DNA of 64,000 bases from Granulicella aggregans (GCF_014203275.1 NZ_JACHIP010000007.1:124001-188000), one strand, 5' to 3'. Counted from the stretch's first letter, positions 8,400 to 17,393 are shown. Notes: generated by a model from the sequence alone, not told the origin. A program made the numbers and translations.

Positions 8400-8674
8400 A
8401 GCACCGCCTTGTACTTGCGGGCCAGCTCGTTTTTGACCTTCTTAAACATCTCGGGGTAGCTTGCGCCGGTCTTGCGCATGTCGTCCTGGAAGGCTTCGAG
8501 GATAACGCGGACCTCATCGTTGATGCGGTCTTCGAGCGAAAGTTCCTCGACCATTGCCGTCGTCACGCGCTCGTTCAAGACGGCAGGTTTCGTGGTCGCA
8601 ATCATCTTCGCTTCAACGAGATGCTTGACCGTCTGCCGTGCCAGGTACCCTACATAATCTTTAGAGAAAATCAT
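8396..8674 (-). CDS. DUF507 family protein (upstream paralogue)
   Basis: A protein of 92 residues resembling the downstream DUF507 protein in length, helical character and layout: MIFSKDYVGYLARQTVKHL at the start and a basic end RKTGASYPEMFKKVKNELARKY. The two overlapping genes look like a tandem duplication that has diverged while keeping 1:1 coupled expression. Function is unknown. Confidence 0.78.
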   Translation of the reverse strand: MIFSKDYVGYLARQTVKHLVEAKMIATTKPAVLNERVTTAMVEELSLEDRINDEVRVILEAFQDDMRKTGASYPEMFKKVKNELARKYKAVL

Positions 8675-8801
8675 CGCTTTTGTTCAGAATACACGATGCT
8701 GAGTTTCATCCATCCGACGCTCAGCGTCCGGATGTCGTTGAATCGTTGGTAGGGCAATTCCATAGGCGTAGCAGCCCTCTTTCTGCGACAATAGCTTCTT
8801 G

Positions 8802-9266
8802 ATGCAGACCGATAACCTGATCTCAGTTAAAGACGACATGATTGCCTTCATCGCCGGACACGGCATGAGGCGGCTGAATGGCTATGTGACCGAAGAGGTG
8901 CCGACCGTCCTCTTTGAAGAAGACGACGCGGACGCCTGGAAGGTCTTCGTGGAGCACGCGAAGGCGGCGAACTCGCCGTTTGTAACCATGAGCGAGGTTG
9001 TTCTCGAGAAGACAGACATCGCCATCCTGCTCGAGCAGTTGCGCGACCAGAGCTATCCGGATGACGACGGCCAGGAGTTCGACGACGCACAGGCGCTGGT
9101 GAAGCACGTTGGCAAGACGGGATACCTGCAGCTTGGCTTCGCGCACCAGGGCGTGATGTTCCTCTTCGAGACTTCGACGCCGTGGTACGAACGCTTCCAG
9201 GAGCTGCTTGAGGCAGTAACCGATCTCGGCGGTATCGTCGTCGATGATGGCGAAGGCGACGACTAG
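8802..9266 (+). CDS. Acidic protein of unknown function upstream of recJ
   Basis: A protein of 154 residues, strongly acidic (EEDDADAW in the middle, DDGQEFDD, and a C-terminal tail VVDDGEGDD), with no signal peptide or membrane segment. I do not recognise the family. It ends 6 bases before recJ and is surely co-transcribed with it, which suggests but does not prove a role linked to DNA repair or to nucleic-acid mimicry by its acidic surface. The ATG at 8802 is chosen over the TTG one codon earlier. Confidence 0.6.
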   Translation: MQTDNLISVKDDMIAFIAGHGMRRLNGYVTEEVPTVLFEEDDADAWKVFVEHAKAANSPFVTMSEVVLEKTDIAILLEQLRDQSYPDDDGQEFDDAQALVKHVGKTGYLQLGFAHQGVMFLFETSTPWYERFQELLEAVTDLGGIVVDDGEGDD

Positions 9267-9272
9267 GCAGCG

Positions 9273-11129
9273 ATGAACGATGAAGCTGAGGCCCTGAACG
9301 TAACTGGGCTGGAACCTGCCGGTCGCCCATGGATCGGTCTCGCCATAGATGAGGCGACGGCGCAGGCTTTGTCGCAACAACTGGAGTGTCCGCTTCCGAT
9401 TGCGAAGTTCCTCGTATCGCGCGGAATTTCAAGCTCGGTTTCAGCTCATAGATTCTTCCATCCCACAATCGATGAACTGTACGATCCCATGCTTCTACTC
9501 GGCATGGCACCCGCCGTCGAGCGCATTCAGCGTGCAGTGGCGGATGGCGAGATCATCCTGATCTACGGCGACTACGACGTGGACGGCACAACAGCCACGG
9601 TCCTGCTGAAGACTGCCATCGAACGAATCGCGCCCACGGACCGCCCGGCACAGGTGCGATACCACGTTCCCCATCGCATCCGCGAAGGCTACGGCATGCA
9701 GGCCAAAGTCCTGGGGGACGCCTCGATTGCGGGCGTGTCGCTGGTGATCAGCGTGGACACCGGAATTCGCGCGTTCGCCGCAGCTGATGAGGCCAAGGCA
9801 CTCGGACTGGACCTGATCGTGACCGACCACCATCTCCCGGACGATGTGGCCGGGATTCCCGAAGCTCTCGCCGTCATCAACCCGGCTCAGGCCGATTGCC
9901 CATACCCTTTCAAGTCCCTTTGCGGCGCGGCAGTTGCTTTCAAGCTCGCCTATGCGCTGATGTCCGCAGCCGCCCGGACTGAGATCGAGCGGGAACGTTT
10001 GGAGAGCAAGATTCTTCCATCGTTCCTCAAGCTGGTCGCAATTGCGACGATTGCCGACTCGGTTCCGCTCGTCGGGGAGAATCGGGTGATCGCGGCGCTC
10101 GGGCTTCGCGAACTTCGCAATCCAGTCCAGCCGGGATTGCGGGCATTGATGCAGGTCGCACAGATCCCGCTCGACCGCCCTCCGACTGCGACCGAAGTGG
10201 GCTTTCGGCTGGCCCCTCGTATTAATGCAGCCGGACGGATGGATGTCGCAAGTGATGTGGTGGAGCTCTTCCTTACGCGCGACCCGGAGCTCGCCCAGCA
10301 GCTTGCAGAGAAGCTGGACCGCCTCAACAGCGAGCGGCGCGCGACGGAGGCAAAGGCGCTCGAAAGCATCGAGGCCCAGCTTGCCGTCATGAAAGCGGTG
10401 ACCGGCCAGTTCCCTGCCGACTGCATCATCCTCGATGATGCCGAGTGGCATCGCGGCGTCCTGGGCATTCTGGCATCGCGGGTCGTCGATCGGACAGGCC
10501 GCCCCGCGTTGGTGATGACGCATGACGAAGGACAGGCGCATGGGTCAGGGCGATCGATTGAAGGCTTCCACCTGCTCGATGCATTGACGGTTGCACACGC
10601 ATCCGACGCGGGTGCGGAACCCGTATTTACACGATTCGGCGGCCATGCCCACGCGGTCGGCTTCTCGCTACCCTCGGACCGTCTGGCCGACCTGAGAGAG
10701 CGGATGGCCGCCATCGCAGGAGTGCACTTCGCAGCAGAGGCTCCGGTCGAATCGCTTCACTTCGATGTTGAGCTGGAGTTTTCCCAAGTAACCGATGAGT
10801 TTGAGGGTTGGCTTTCGCGCTGCGCTCCCTTCGGCAATGGAAACCCCGAGCCGCTCTTCATGAGCTGCGGCGTCATTCTCGCGAGCGCACCCCGAATCAT
10901 CAAAGACCGCCACGTTTGCCTGCAATTCGAACGAAGTGACGGGGACTCGATAAATGCCATGGGATGGAGCCGGAGTATCGACTGGCCCGAAAGGTGCCAA
11001 CTCCTCGACATCCAGCGAGGCGCTTCGCTGGATGTCGCTTATTATGTTCGGCGAAATACGAACGGGCGATTTGCTGGCCTGGAACTGGAACTCGTAGACC
11101 TCAGGCTCGCTGCCCACGCGGCGGACTGA
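9273..11129 (+). CDS. recJ: Single-stranded-DNA-specific exonuclease RecJ
   Basis: A protein of 618 residues. It is a 5'-3' exonuclease on single-stranded DNA acting in RecF-pathway recombination, mismatch repair and fork processing. DHH-family metal motifs are present: YGDYDVDGTTAT (Asp100, 102 and 104), the DHH motif in VTDHHLP near residue 185, and the DHHA1-type region HRGVLGILASRVVDRTGRPAL. A C-terminal OB-like part follows (FGNGNPEPLF). The length is slightly above the E. coli enzyme. An acidic unknown protein gene precedes it by 6 bases. Confidence 0.93.
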   Translation: MNDEAEALNVTGLEPAGRPWIGLAIDEATAQALSQQLECPLPIAKFLVSRGISSSVSAHRFFHPTIDELYDPMLLLGMAPAVERIQRAVADGEIILIYGDYDVDGTTATVLLKTAIERIAPTDRPAQVRYHVPHRIREGYGMQAKVLGDASIAGVSLVISVDTGIRAFAAADEAKALGLDLIVTDHHLPDDVAGIPEALAVINPAQADCPYPFKSLCGAAVAFKLAYALMSAAARTEIERERLESKILPSFLKLVAIATIADSVPLVGENRVIAALGLRELRNPVQPGLRALMQVAQIPLDRPPTATEVGFRLAPRINAAGRMDVASDVVELFLTRDPELAQQLAEKLDRLNSERRATEAKALESIEAQLAVMKAVTGQFPADCIILDDAEWHRGVLGILASRVVDRTGRPALVMTHDEGQAHGSGRSIEGFHLLDALTVAHASDAGAEPVFTRFGGHAHAVGFSLPSDRLADLRERMAAIAGVHFAAEAPVESLHFDVELEFSQVTDEFEGWLSRCAPFGNGNPEPLFMSCGVILASAPRIIKDRHVCLQFERSDGDSINAMGWSRSIDWPERCQLLDIQRGASLDVAYYVRRNTNGRFAGLELELVDLRLAAHAAD

Positions 11130-11173
11130 GTGCCCCAGTTCCGCAACATACTGTAACGAAAAAACTTGCTCCG

Positions 11174-11201
11174 TTGATGCAACATGAGCGTCTTATATAC
11201 T
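11174..11201 (+). promoter_or_regulatory. Candidate promoter of the efflux-type operon
   Basis: TTGATG at 11174-11179 and TATACT at 11196-11201, spacer 16. Transcription from it would begin near 11208, inside the longer version of the adaptor gene (ATG 11184) but just before ATG 11214, which is why the shorter start is preferred. Confidence 0.4.
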
Positions 11202-11213
11202 GAAGACCCGACG

Positions 11214-12458
11214 ATGCCAGCAAACGAAAAGACTCATCGCAACTCCTATGTAATTTGGATCGCCGCAGCTGTCGTCCTCGTAGCAGCGATTCTGTTCATT
11301 CGCTGGAAGACGAAGGACCGTGTCGTCGTCCGCTCGTCTACGGTGAGCCGCCAGAGCCTCGAGAGCTCGACCTCTACCAACGGCAAGGTGGAACCTATCC
11401 ACGAGTACCAGGCCCACGCGGCCTTCCCGGGTGTGGTGAAGCGGCTCTACGTCCAAGTAGGAGATAAGGTTCCGTCCGGGGCGCTGCTGGTAACGATGGA
11501 CGATACGGACATCCGGTCGCGGTTGGCCGGTGCGGCCGTCTCCATCAGTACCGCAAAGATCGGCCTCGACGCTACGCAACACAATGGGACGCAGGAAGAG
11601 CGTCTTGCCCTGACCAGCGACTTTGACCGGGCCAAGTCCCAGAAGCAACAAGCAACCAGCGACCTTGCAGCGATGCAGCAACTCCAGCAGAAGGGTGCCG
11701 CGTCCGCAGCCGAAGTCGCCGCTGCTCAGCAACGCCTGCAGACGGCAACCAGCACGCTGGATGGTCTTCAGGCGCGCAGCGAACGCCGCTACAGCCCTTC
11801 GGAGCTGGAGCGAGCGCGGCAGCAACTTGCGAATGCGCAGGCGGACCAGGCTGCGGCGGAACGTAGCTACGCGGCAGCGAATATCCGCGCGCCGTTCGCC
11901 GGGACCGTCTACTCGGTGCCAGTGGCTGAGTACGACTACGTTCCCGCAGGTGAAGATCTCCTCGACATTGCTGACCTCAATCAGATTCAGGTACGCGCCT
12001 ACTTCGACGAGCCAGAGATCGGCAAGCTCGCCGTCGGCCAGAAGGTGAAGATCGTGTGGGACGCCAAGCCGCTGAAGACCTGGCACGGTCATATTGATCA
12101 GGTGCCTTCGACCGTGATCACCTACGGCACGCGCAACGTTGGCGAGTGTCTGATCACTGTGGACGATGCCCAGGGCGATCTGCTTCCGAACACAAACGTT
12201 ACCGTGACCGTTACAACCTCCCAAAGCAGCAATGTGTTAAGCGTTCCTCGAGAGGCTCTGCACACAGACGGGCCACGCGACTATGTCTACCGGATCGTCA
12301 ATGGCAAACTGGTACGCACCGCTGTCCAGATCGGAGTCGTCAACCTGACGCGCGTTGAGATCACTTCGGGCCTGAACGACAAGGACGTCATCGCGCTCAG
12401 CTCGACCAGCAGCAACAGCGACCTCTCCAACGGCTTGCGCGTAAAAATCGTCGAATAA
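11214..12458 (+). CDS. HlyD/MacA-type periplasmic adaptor (membrane fusion protein)
   Basis: A protein of 414 residues. A short cytoplasmic start is followed by a single TM helix (YVIWIAAAVVLVAAILFI). Then come a lipoyl-like half (VKRLYVQVGDKVPSGALLVTM), a long Ala/Gln-rich coiled-coil hairpin (about residues 95-205), the second lipoyl half (RAPFAGTVYSVPV) and beta-barrel domains. Such adaptors link an inner-membrane RND or ABC pump to a TolC channel. Downstream are a TPR gene (1 base) and a TolC-like gene, but no pump. ATG 11184 gives a version ten residues longer; neither start has a strong Shine-Dalgarno. Confidence 0.85.
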   Translation: MPANEKTHRNSYVIWIAAAVVLVAAILFIRWKTKDRVVVRSSTVSRQSLESSTSTNGKVEPIHEYQAHAAFPGVVKRLYVQVGDKVPSGALLVTMDDTDIRSRLAGAAVSISTAKIGLDATQHNGTQEERLALTSDFDRAKSQKQQATSDLAAMQQLQQKGAASAAEVAAAQQRLQTATSTLDGLQARSERRYSPSELERARQQLANAQADQAAAERSYAAANIRAPFAGTVYSVPVAEYDYVPAGEDLLDIADLNQIQVRAYFDEPEIGKLAVGQKVKIVWDAKPLKTWHGHIDQVPSTVITYGTRNVGECLITVDDAQGDLLPNTNVTVTVTTSQSSNVLSVPREALHTDGPRDYVYRIVNGKLVRTAVQIGVVNLTRVEITSGLNDKDVIALSSTSSNSDLSNGLRVKIVE

Positions 12459-12459
12459 C

Positions 12460-13434
12460 ATGGCTTATCGGCTCCCCACGGTTTTGCTGTTCGCGATGTT
12501 CCTTCTCCTCCGTCTCACCGCGGCGGCGGACGTCGTCCACGCGACGGCAGCTCTGAATCAAGGGCGGGTAGAGGATGCGACCCTCGAGCTTCGGAGTGAT
12601 CTCAAGGCTCATCCTCACGATGCCCTGCTTCATCAGGTGTTGTGCAGGGCGTTTTACTCGGAGGAGCTCGCCGATCGTGCTATCGCGGAGTGCGAGGCAG
12701 CAGTGGCTGAAACGCGTTCCGACAATGCCTTATTAAGCGAAAATCTGATGTGGCTCGGTCGAGCCTACGGCCTCAAGGCCTCGCGCGCGAACCCTATCTC
12801 CGCATTCCGGATCGCGAAGAAGGTGGTGGGTGCCTTCGAGCGTTCGGCTCAGGTCGACCCGAAAAATATCTCCGCGCTCAGCGACCTTGGGGAGTACTAC
12901 GTTGGCGCGCCTTCGATCGTCGGGGGCGGACTGGATAAAGCCGACGCTCTGGCCGCCCGTGTAATGCCCGTCTCCGCGACCAAGGCACACCGGTTGCTGG
13001 CGATGATCGCCGAGAAGCGAGGCGACAACGAAACCGCTGAGGCGGAGTTCAAGCGCGCCTTCGAAGCTCAACGGACGCCGCAGACACTAGTCGACATTGC
13101 AGACTTTTATCAGCGCCGAAAGCAGTGCGACGAGTCGGTATCGACGGTCAAGACGCTCGTCCGAATGGACCACGCACGAGACGCAGCGATCGTCGACGCC
13201 GCGAGCGTCCTGGTCGCATGCAACCGCGAACCGCAACTTGCGCGGGAGCTATTCGAAAACTATCTCACTTCTCCCGCGAAATCCGACAGCGCACCAGCAG
13301 CGCGAGTACACGTCCAACTGGGCGATTTGATCGGCAAGTCGGGCGACGTGGAAGGCGCACGCCGCGAGTACCAGAAGGCACTCGCCCTTGCCTCAGAGTA
13401 TGCCCCTGCTCGCAAAGCTCTGCAGGCACGATAA
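12460..13434 (+). CDS. Secreted TPR-repeat protein in efflux operon
   Basis: A protein of 324 residues with an N-terminal signal peptide (LPTVLLFAMFLLLRLTAAAD) and several TPR-like helical pairs, for example LNQGRVEDATLELRSDLKAHP and the final DVEGARREYQKALALASEYAPA. TPR arrays are protein-binding scaffolds. The gene begins 1 base after the adaptor stop and ends 14 bases before the TolC-like gene, so the product may bridge or stabilise that envelope assembly (inference). Confidence 0.75.
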   Translation: MAYRLPTVLLFAMFLLLRLTAAADVVHATAALNQGRVEDATLELRSDLKAHPHDALLHQVLCRAFYSEELADRAIAECEAAVAETRSDNALLSENLMWLGRAYGLKASRANPISAFRIAKKVVGAFERSAQVDPKNISALSDLGEYYVGAPSIVGGGLDKADALAARVMPVSATKAHRLLAMIAEKRGDNETAEAEFKRAFEAQRTPQTLVDIADFYQRRKQCDESVSTVKTLVRMDHARDAAIVDAASVLVACNREPQLARELFENYLTSPAKSDSAPAARVHVQLGDLIGKSGDVEGARREYQKALALASEYAPARKALQAR

Positions 13435-13448
13435 GTAATCGAGATACC

Positions 13449-14867
13449 ATGAACTTCAGCCGTAATCGCAGCATGACACAGAGAGGCCGGCAACGATCGA
13501 TGCTCCGCTTCCCATCACTTCTATTGGCCGCCACGGCTCTCCTTGCGCCGTGCGTCACCTCGCAGGCGCAGATCTCTTTTTCTTCGGCGGTGGACCTTGC
13601 ATTGCGGAGCGATCCAAAGATCAAGGCTGCTGATGCCGGCATCGAAAAGGCGCGCGCCGCGCTCTCCTCCGTCCGCGACACATTCATTCCCAGCGCAAGC
13701 GCGAACGGCGGCTACGGAACCTCTACGGGAGTTCCCTTGGGCGTCCCGGTGGTGTTCAGTCTGTCGAGCCAGTCGCAGCTCTTCAGCTTCGCTCAGCGGG
13801 ACAACACACGTGCCGCCACGGCAGCCTTGCAGGCGGCTCTCCTGGCGGCGGAAGAGTCGCGGGACCAGGTCACCGAAGATGTAGCCGTGACGTATTTAAA
13901 CCTCGACAACTCGCAGCGGCGTCAGGCCGCAATGGCGCAGGAATATAGCTACGCTCAGAAGCTGACCAATATTGTTCAGGATCGTCTGGAAGCCGGTCAC
14001 GACGCACGGATCGAACTTCTAAAGGCGAAGCGCACGGCAGCACAGATTCATCTGCAGCTTCTTCAGATAGAGGACCAGATCACCGGGCTCTCCGATCACC
14101 TGTCGCGACTTGTTGGCCTGCCCGGAAACCGTCTTAGCTCGGTTTCATCCTCGATTCCCTCCCTGCCAGCGATCACGACTCTGACTGGAGATGCGCCGGA
14201 CAGCTTTGGCGTCCAGTCCTCAATGGCAGTCGCTCGAAGCAAGCAATATGTAGCGTTCGGCGAAGAGCACTATCGTTTCCGGCCACAGATCAGCTTCAGC
14301 GCAAACTACAGCCGCATCAGTACCAGCCATACGAACTACATCGACTACTACCCGGGCTTTAAGCAGATGAGCGAGAGCGCTGCATCCATCGGCATTGGGA
14401 TCACTTTGCCCCTCTACGACAGGCTCCACGAGGACCGTGCCCGCGAAACGGCAGCGGAGGCCCACCGCGCGCAATTTGAAGCGGAGGATCAGCGCAATCA
14501 GTTCCTCGAAGGCCGCGCCCGGCTACAGCACAGCGCCCAGGAATTGGCGGCACGAAGCGATCTCGCCGGCATCGATCGCGAGCTTGCGCAAGAGCAGCTT
14601 GACATCGTGCTGGCACAGCTTTCAGCAGATAACGGAAGTTCCGGTGGCCCGCTGATGACTCCGAAAGACGAGCAAAACGCTCGCCTGCAGGAGCGTGCGA
14701 GGGCTATCGACCTGCTGGAAGCGGAGTTTCAACTGAACCAGGCACAGATCAACCTGATGCGTCAGACAGGTCAGCTCGACACGTGGCTGAAGAACGTCGA
14801 CGTTAGGGCTGTTTCGCCTTCTTCATCCACCACGATCACACCGGCTGCAGGATCCGTCACCCCATAA
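13449..14867 (+). CDS. TolC-like outer membrane efflux protein
   Basis: A protein of 472 residues with a signal peptide ending near VTSQAQ and two OEP-type repeats. The first begins ISFSSAVDLALRSDPKI, with the characteristic long helices and SYAQKLTNIVQDRLEAGHDARIELLKAKRTA. The second has the strand pair around FRPQISFSANYS and ends QLNQAQINLMRQTGQLDTWL. TolC-type trimers form an outer-membrane barrel and periplasmic tunnel. The frame is open upstream, but ATG 13449 lies just after the TPR stop; ATG 13500 (MLRFPSLLL) is also possible. It is third in the operon with the adaptor and TPR genes. Confidence 0.85.
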   Translation: MNFSRNRSMTQRGRQRSMLRFPSLLLAATALLAPCVTSQAQISFSSAVDLALRSDPKIKAADAGIEKARAALSSVRDTFIPSASANGGYGTSTGVPLGVPVVFSLSSQSQLFSFAQRDNTRAATAALQAALLAAEESRDQVTEDVAVTYLNLDNSQRRQAAMAQEYSYAQKLTNIVQDRLEAGHDARIELLKAKRTAAQIHLQLLQIEDQITGLSDHLSRLVGLPGNRLSSVSSSIPSLPAITTLTGDAPDSFGVQSSMAVARSKQYVAFGEEHYRFRPQISFSANYSRISTSHTNYIDYYPGFKQMSESAASIGIGITLPLYDRLHEDRARETAAEAHRAQFEAEDQRNQFLEGRARLQHSAQELAARSDLAGIDRELAQEQLDIVLAQLSADNGSSGGPLMTPKDEQNARLQERARAIDLLEAEFQLNQAQINLMRQTGQLDTWLKNVDVRAVSPSSSTTITPAAGSVTP

Positions 14868-14946
14868 ACGACCCTGCGGCGATACCTTCCCGACAACCCT
14901 CTTCGAAGGCCCAAGTGCTAACGAAGTGGTAAACTAAGAGATAGCG

Positions 14947-16431
14947 ATGAAGCCACTTAAAACACTTTTTCTGAACCCGCCTTCCTTCGAGAAATTTGAT
15001 GGTGGTGCCAGCTCACGCTGGCCCGCGACACGTGAGATCGAATCGTACTGGTACCCGGTATGGCTCACCTATCCCGCCGGCATGCTCGAGGGCTCGCGCC
15101 TTGTCGATGCTCCGCCGCACCACCTGAAGTGGCAGGATGTTGTCGAGATCCTCAAGGACTACGAATTCCTCGTCCTCTTCACCAGCACCATGGGCTGGGA
15201 AGGCGACCAGAAGATGGCCGAGGTCATCAAGCAGACCTATCCCTCGATTAAGATTTCGTTCGTCGGACCTCCGGTCACCACATCGACCGATAAGGCTCTA
15301 AACGAGTGCGCCGCAATCGACTTTATCTGCCGCCGGGAGTTTGACTTCTCCATCGTGGAGTTCGCCAACCACAAGCCGCTGGCTGAGATCCTTGGCGTCA
15401 GCTACCGCGAGAATGGCCAGATCGTTCACAATCCCGACCGCGCCCAGGTTACCCCGGAAGAGCTGGACGAGATGCCTTGGGCGACCGAGATCTACCACCG
15501 CGATCTCGATGTCACCAAGTACTCGGTTCCCTTCCTGCTGCACCCGTATGTCTCGCTCTACTCGACGCGCGGCTGCCCAGCGCAGTGCACCTTCTGCCTC
15601 TGGCCGCAGACGCTCTCCGGCCACGCATGGCGTAAGCGTTCGACCGATGACGTTGCCGCCGAGATGAAGCAGGCGAAGGAACTCTTCCCCCACGTAAAAG
15701 AGTTCTTCTTCGACGACGACACCTTCAACATTCAGCGCGCTCGTACCGTAGAGCTCTGCGAGAAGCTGAAGCCACTAGGCCTGACGTGGTCCTGCACCTC
15801 GCGCGTCACTACAGACTTCGAGACCCTCAAGGCGATGAAGGAAGCAGGCTGCCGCCTCCTGATCGTCGGCTACGAGTCAGGCGACGAACAAATCCTCAAG
15901 AACATCAAGAAGGGTGCGACGGTTCAGCGCGCGCTCGACTTCACCCGCGACTGCCACAAGCTCGGCCTCGTAGTTCACGGCGACTTCATCCTCGGCCTGC
16001 CCGGCGAGACCCGCGAGTCGATCCGCAACACCATCGAATTCGCCAAGCAGCTCGACTGCGAGACCATCCAGGTTTCGATTGCGCACGCCTTCCCCGGGAC
16101 CGAGTTCTACGACTACGCGAAGACCAACGGCTTCATCACCAATGAAGCTATGGCTGACGATGGCGGTCACCAGATGGCGCACATCGAGTACCCGGGCCTG
16201 CCCGTCGAGTACGTTATGGAGATGGTGCACAAGTTCTATGACGAATATTACTTCCGCCCCAAGGCAGCGTTCCGCGTAGTGTGGCAGGCGATCGTCAACC
16301 GCGATGTGCCCCGCCTCTACACCGAGGCTGTCAGCTTCATGAAGCTCCGCTCGCAGCGCAACAAGGCTGCCCGCGCCGCGAAGGAAGCGAACGCGGTCAA
16401 GGCGCAGGAATCTGTCAGCATGAACGCCTAG
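14947..16431 (+). CDS. hpnJ: Hopanoid biosynthesis radical SAM protein HpnJ
   Basis: A protein of 494 residues. The N-terminal part is a cobalamin-binding-like Rossmann domain (KTLFLNPPSFEKFDGG at the start, LFTSTMGWEGDQ). The radical-SAM cluster is Cys210, Cys214, Cys217 in GCPAQCTFC. The SAM-domain strands (FFDDDTFN, VGYESGDEQILKNIKKG, GDFILGLPGET) and the C-terminal region match HpnJ. The enzyme is linked genetically to formation of the cyclitol ether head group of bacteriohopanetetrol. Neighbouring hpnCDE genes support the call. TAAACT at 14930-14935 lies 11 bases before the ATG, and a strong terminator follows at 16453. Confidence 0.88.
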   Translation: MKPLKTLFLNPPSFEKFDGGASSRWPATREIESYWYPVWLTYPAGMLEGSRLVDAPPHHLKWQDVVEILKDYEFLVLFTSTMGWEGDQKMAEVIKQTYPSIKISFVGPPVTTSTDKALNECAAIDFICRREFDFSIVEFANHKPLAEILGVSYRENGQIVHNPDRAQVTPEELDEMPWATEIYHRDLDVTKYSVPFLLHPYVSLYSTRGCPAQCTFCLWPQTLSGHAWRKRSTDDVAAEMKQAKELFPHVKEFFFDDDTFNIQRARTVELCEKLKPLGLTWSCTSRVTTDFETLKAMKEAGCRLLIVGYESGDEQILKNIKKGATVQRALDFTRDCHKLGLVVHGDFILGLPGETRESIRNTIEFAKQLDCETIQVSIAHAFPGTEFYDYAKTNGFITNEAMADDGGHQMAHIEYPGLPVEYVMEMVHKFYDEYYFRPKAAFRVVWQAIVNRDVPRLYTEAVSFMKLRSQRNKAARAAKEANAVKAQESVSMNA

Positions 16432-16452
16432 CGTTTACGAACTCTACAAAGG

Positions 16453-16487
16453 GGCGGTCAGCGAGTCTGCTGGCCGCCTTTCACTTT
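16453..16487 (+). terminator. Rho-independent terminator after hpnJ
   Basis: The 10-bp stem GGCGGTCAGC (16453-16462) pairs with GCTGGCCGCC (16469-16478), with one G-T pair and a 6-base loop GAGTCT, then TTTCACTTT. It lies 21 bases after the hpnJ stop. Confidence 0.75.
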
Positions 16488-16507
16488 ACCCATACGGCCC
16501 AGACCGC

Positions 16508-16541
16508 CGTCATTCTGAGCGCAGCGAAAAATCCCCGTATT
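16508..16541 (+). repeat. Palindromic intergenic repeat, family 1 (copy C)
   Basis: GTCATTCTGAGCGCAGCGAA followed by AAATCCCCGTATT, the same core as copy B on the other strand. It lies between the hpnJ terminator and the DMT transporter genes, ending 13 bases before the first of them. Confidence 0.6.
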
Positions 16542-16554
16542 CCCCACTTTGCCC

Positions 16555-16983
16555 ATGAAGCACACCCTCTCTCCCCAGCGCTACCTGATCCTGCTCGCGG
16601 TGATGCTGACCGTGTCGGTCGGCGACACGATGCTGTCGCATGGCATGGCGCAGGTTGGCCCAGTATCCATGCACCACCTCGGTCTGTTGATGATCGCTAT
16701 GAAGAATCCCTGGGTCATCGGCGGAATCCTTTTGCTCATCGGCTACTTCGCCAGCTACCTGACGGCATTGAGTTGGGCCGACCTCACCTTTGTACTGCCC
16801 TCGACTGCCTTCGGCTACGTGATCATCGCGCTGCTGGCGAAGTTTTGGCAGCATGAGACGATCTCCCCCTACCGCTGGCTAGGCATCACTCTGATCGTCT
16901 GCGGTGTGGGCTTCGTTGCTAACGGCCCATCGCTCACTGAGCATCCTCCCAAGCCTTCGGAGCAAGGGTTGGAGCACGTATGA
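16555..16983 (+). CDS. Small DMT/EamA-like membrane protein, first half of a split pair
   Basis: A protein of 142 residues with four predicted TM helices (about 10-27, 40-60, 62-88 and 98-125) and the EamA-like closing pattern WLGITLIVCGVGFVANGP. It is half the length of a 10-TM EamA transporter and similar in size to EmrE or ArnE/ArnF. The start ATG 16555 follows the repeat directly. It overlaps the second half-gene by ATGA, so the two products are made together and probably form a heterodimer (inference). Placement between hpnJ and hpnE suggests a lipid-linked substrate. Confidence 0.75.
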   Translation: MKHTLSPQRYLILLAVMLTVSVGDTMLSHGMAQVGPVSMHHLGLLMIAMKNPWVIGGILLLIGYFASYLTALSWADLTFVLPSTAFGYVIIALLAKFWQHETISPYRWLGITLIVCGVGFVANGPSLTEHPPKPSEQGLEHV

Positions 16984-17369
16984 CCACCGTCGGCGTCGTG
17001 GAGAAATGGGTTCTAATCGACGCGGTCGCTGTCTCGGCGATCGCAGGCGATATCTTGACGGCCGGAGCCATGCGGCGCATCGGCGACCTGGATCTGATTC
17101 GGGCAAAATCAGGAATTTCGGGCGCAGCTAAAGCGGTCGTGAGTAGCCCAATGTTCCTGCTCGGCGTCTGCGCGATGGCGGTGAGCTTTTTCTCTCTACT
17201 GTTCACATTGAGCGTCGTCGATGTCTCACTGGCGACGCCAGCCAGCGCCGCAATTACGTTCATTGGCAACGCGTTCGCGGCGAAGTTCTTCCTGCATGAG
17301 AACGTCGATAAGCGACGATGGATCTCGGTTGCATTCGTCGCCGCAGGTATCATCCTCCTCGCGAGGTAG
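16980..17369 (+). CDS. Small DMT/EamA-like membrane protein, second half of a split pair
   Basis: A protein of 129 residues with four TM segments and the typical DMT end VDKRRWISVAFVAAGIILLAR. Segment LATPASAAITFIGNAFAAKFFLHE is the usual DMT helix-3 region. It overlaps the first half by 4 bases. Together the pair resembles heterodimeric SMR/DMT exporters such as ArnE-ArnF, which move a lipid-linked sugar across the inner membrane. The substrate is unknown, and hopanoid-related cargo is a guess from position. Confidence 0.75.
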   Translation: MTTVGVVEKWVLIDAVAVSAIAGDILTAGAMRRIGDLDLIRAKSGISGAAKAVVSSPMFLLGVCAMAVSFFSLLFTLSVVDVSLATPASAAITFIGNAFAAKFFLHENVDKRRWISVAFVAAGIILLAR

Positions 17370-17393
17370 CCCTTCTTCTTCGCATGACAAGAG

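Noticed and set aside
9495..10541. 348-codon minus-strand frame within recJ
   Set aside because: Antisense to a clear recJ with all DHH motifs; no recognisable protein features.
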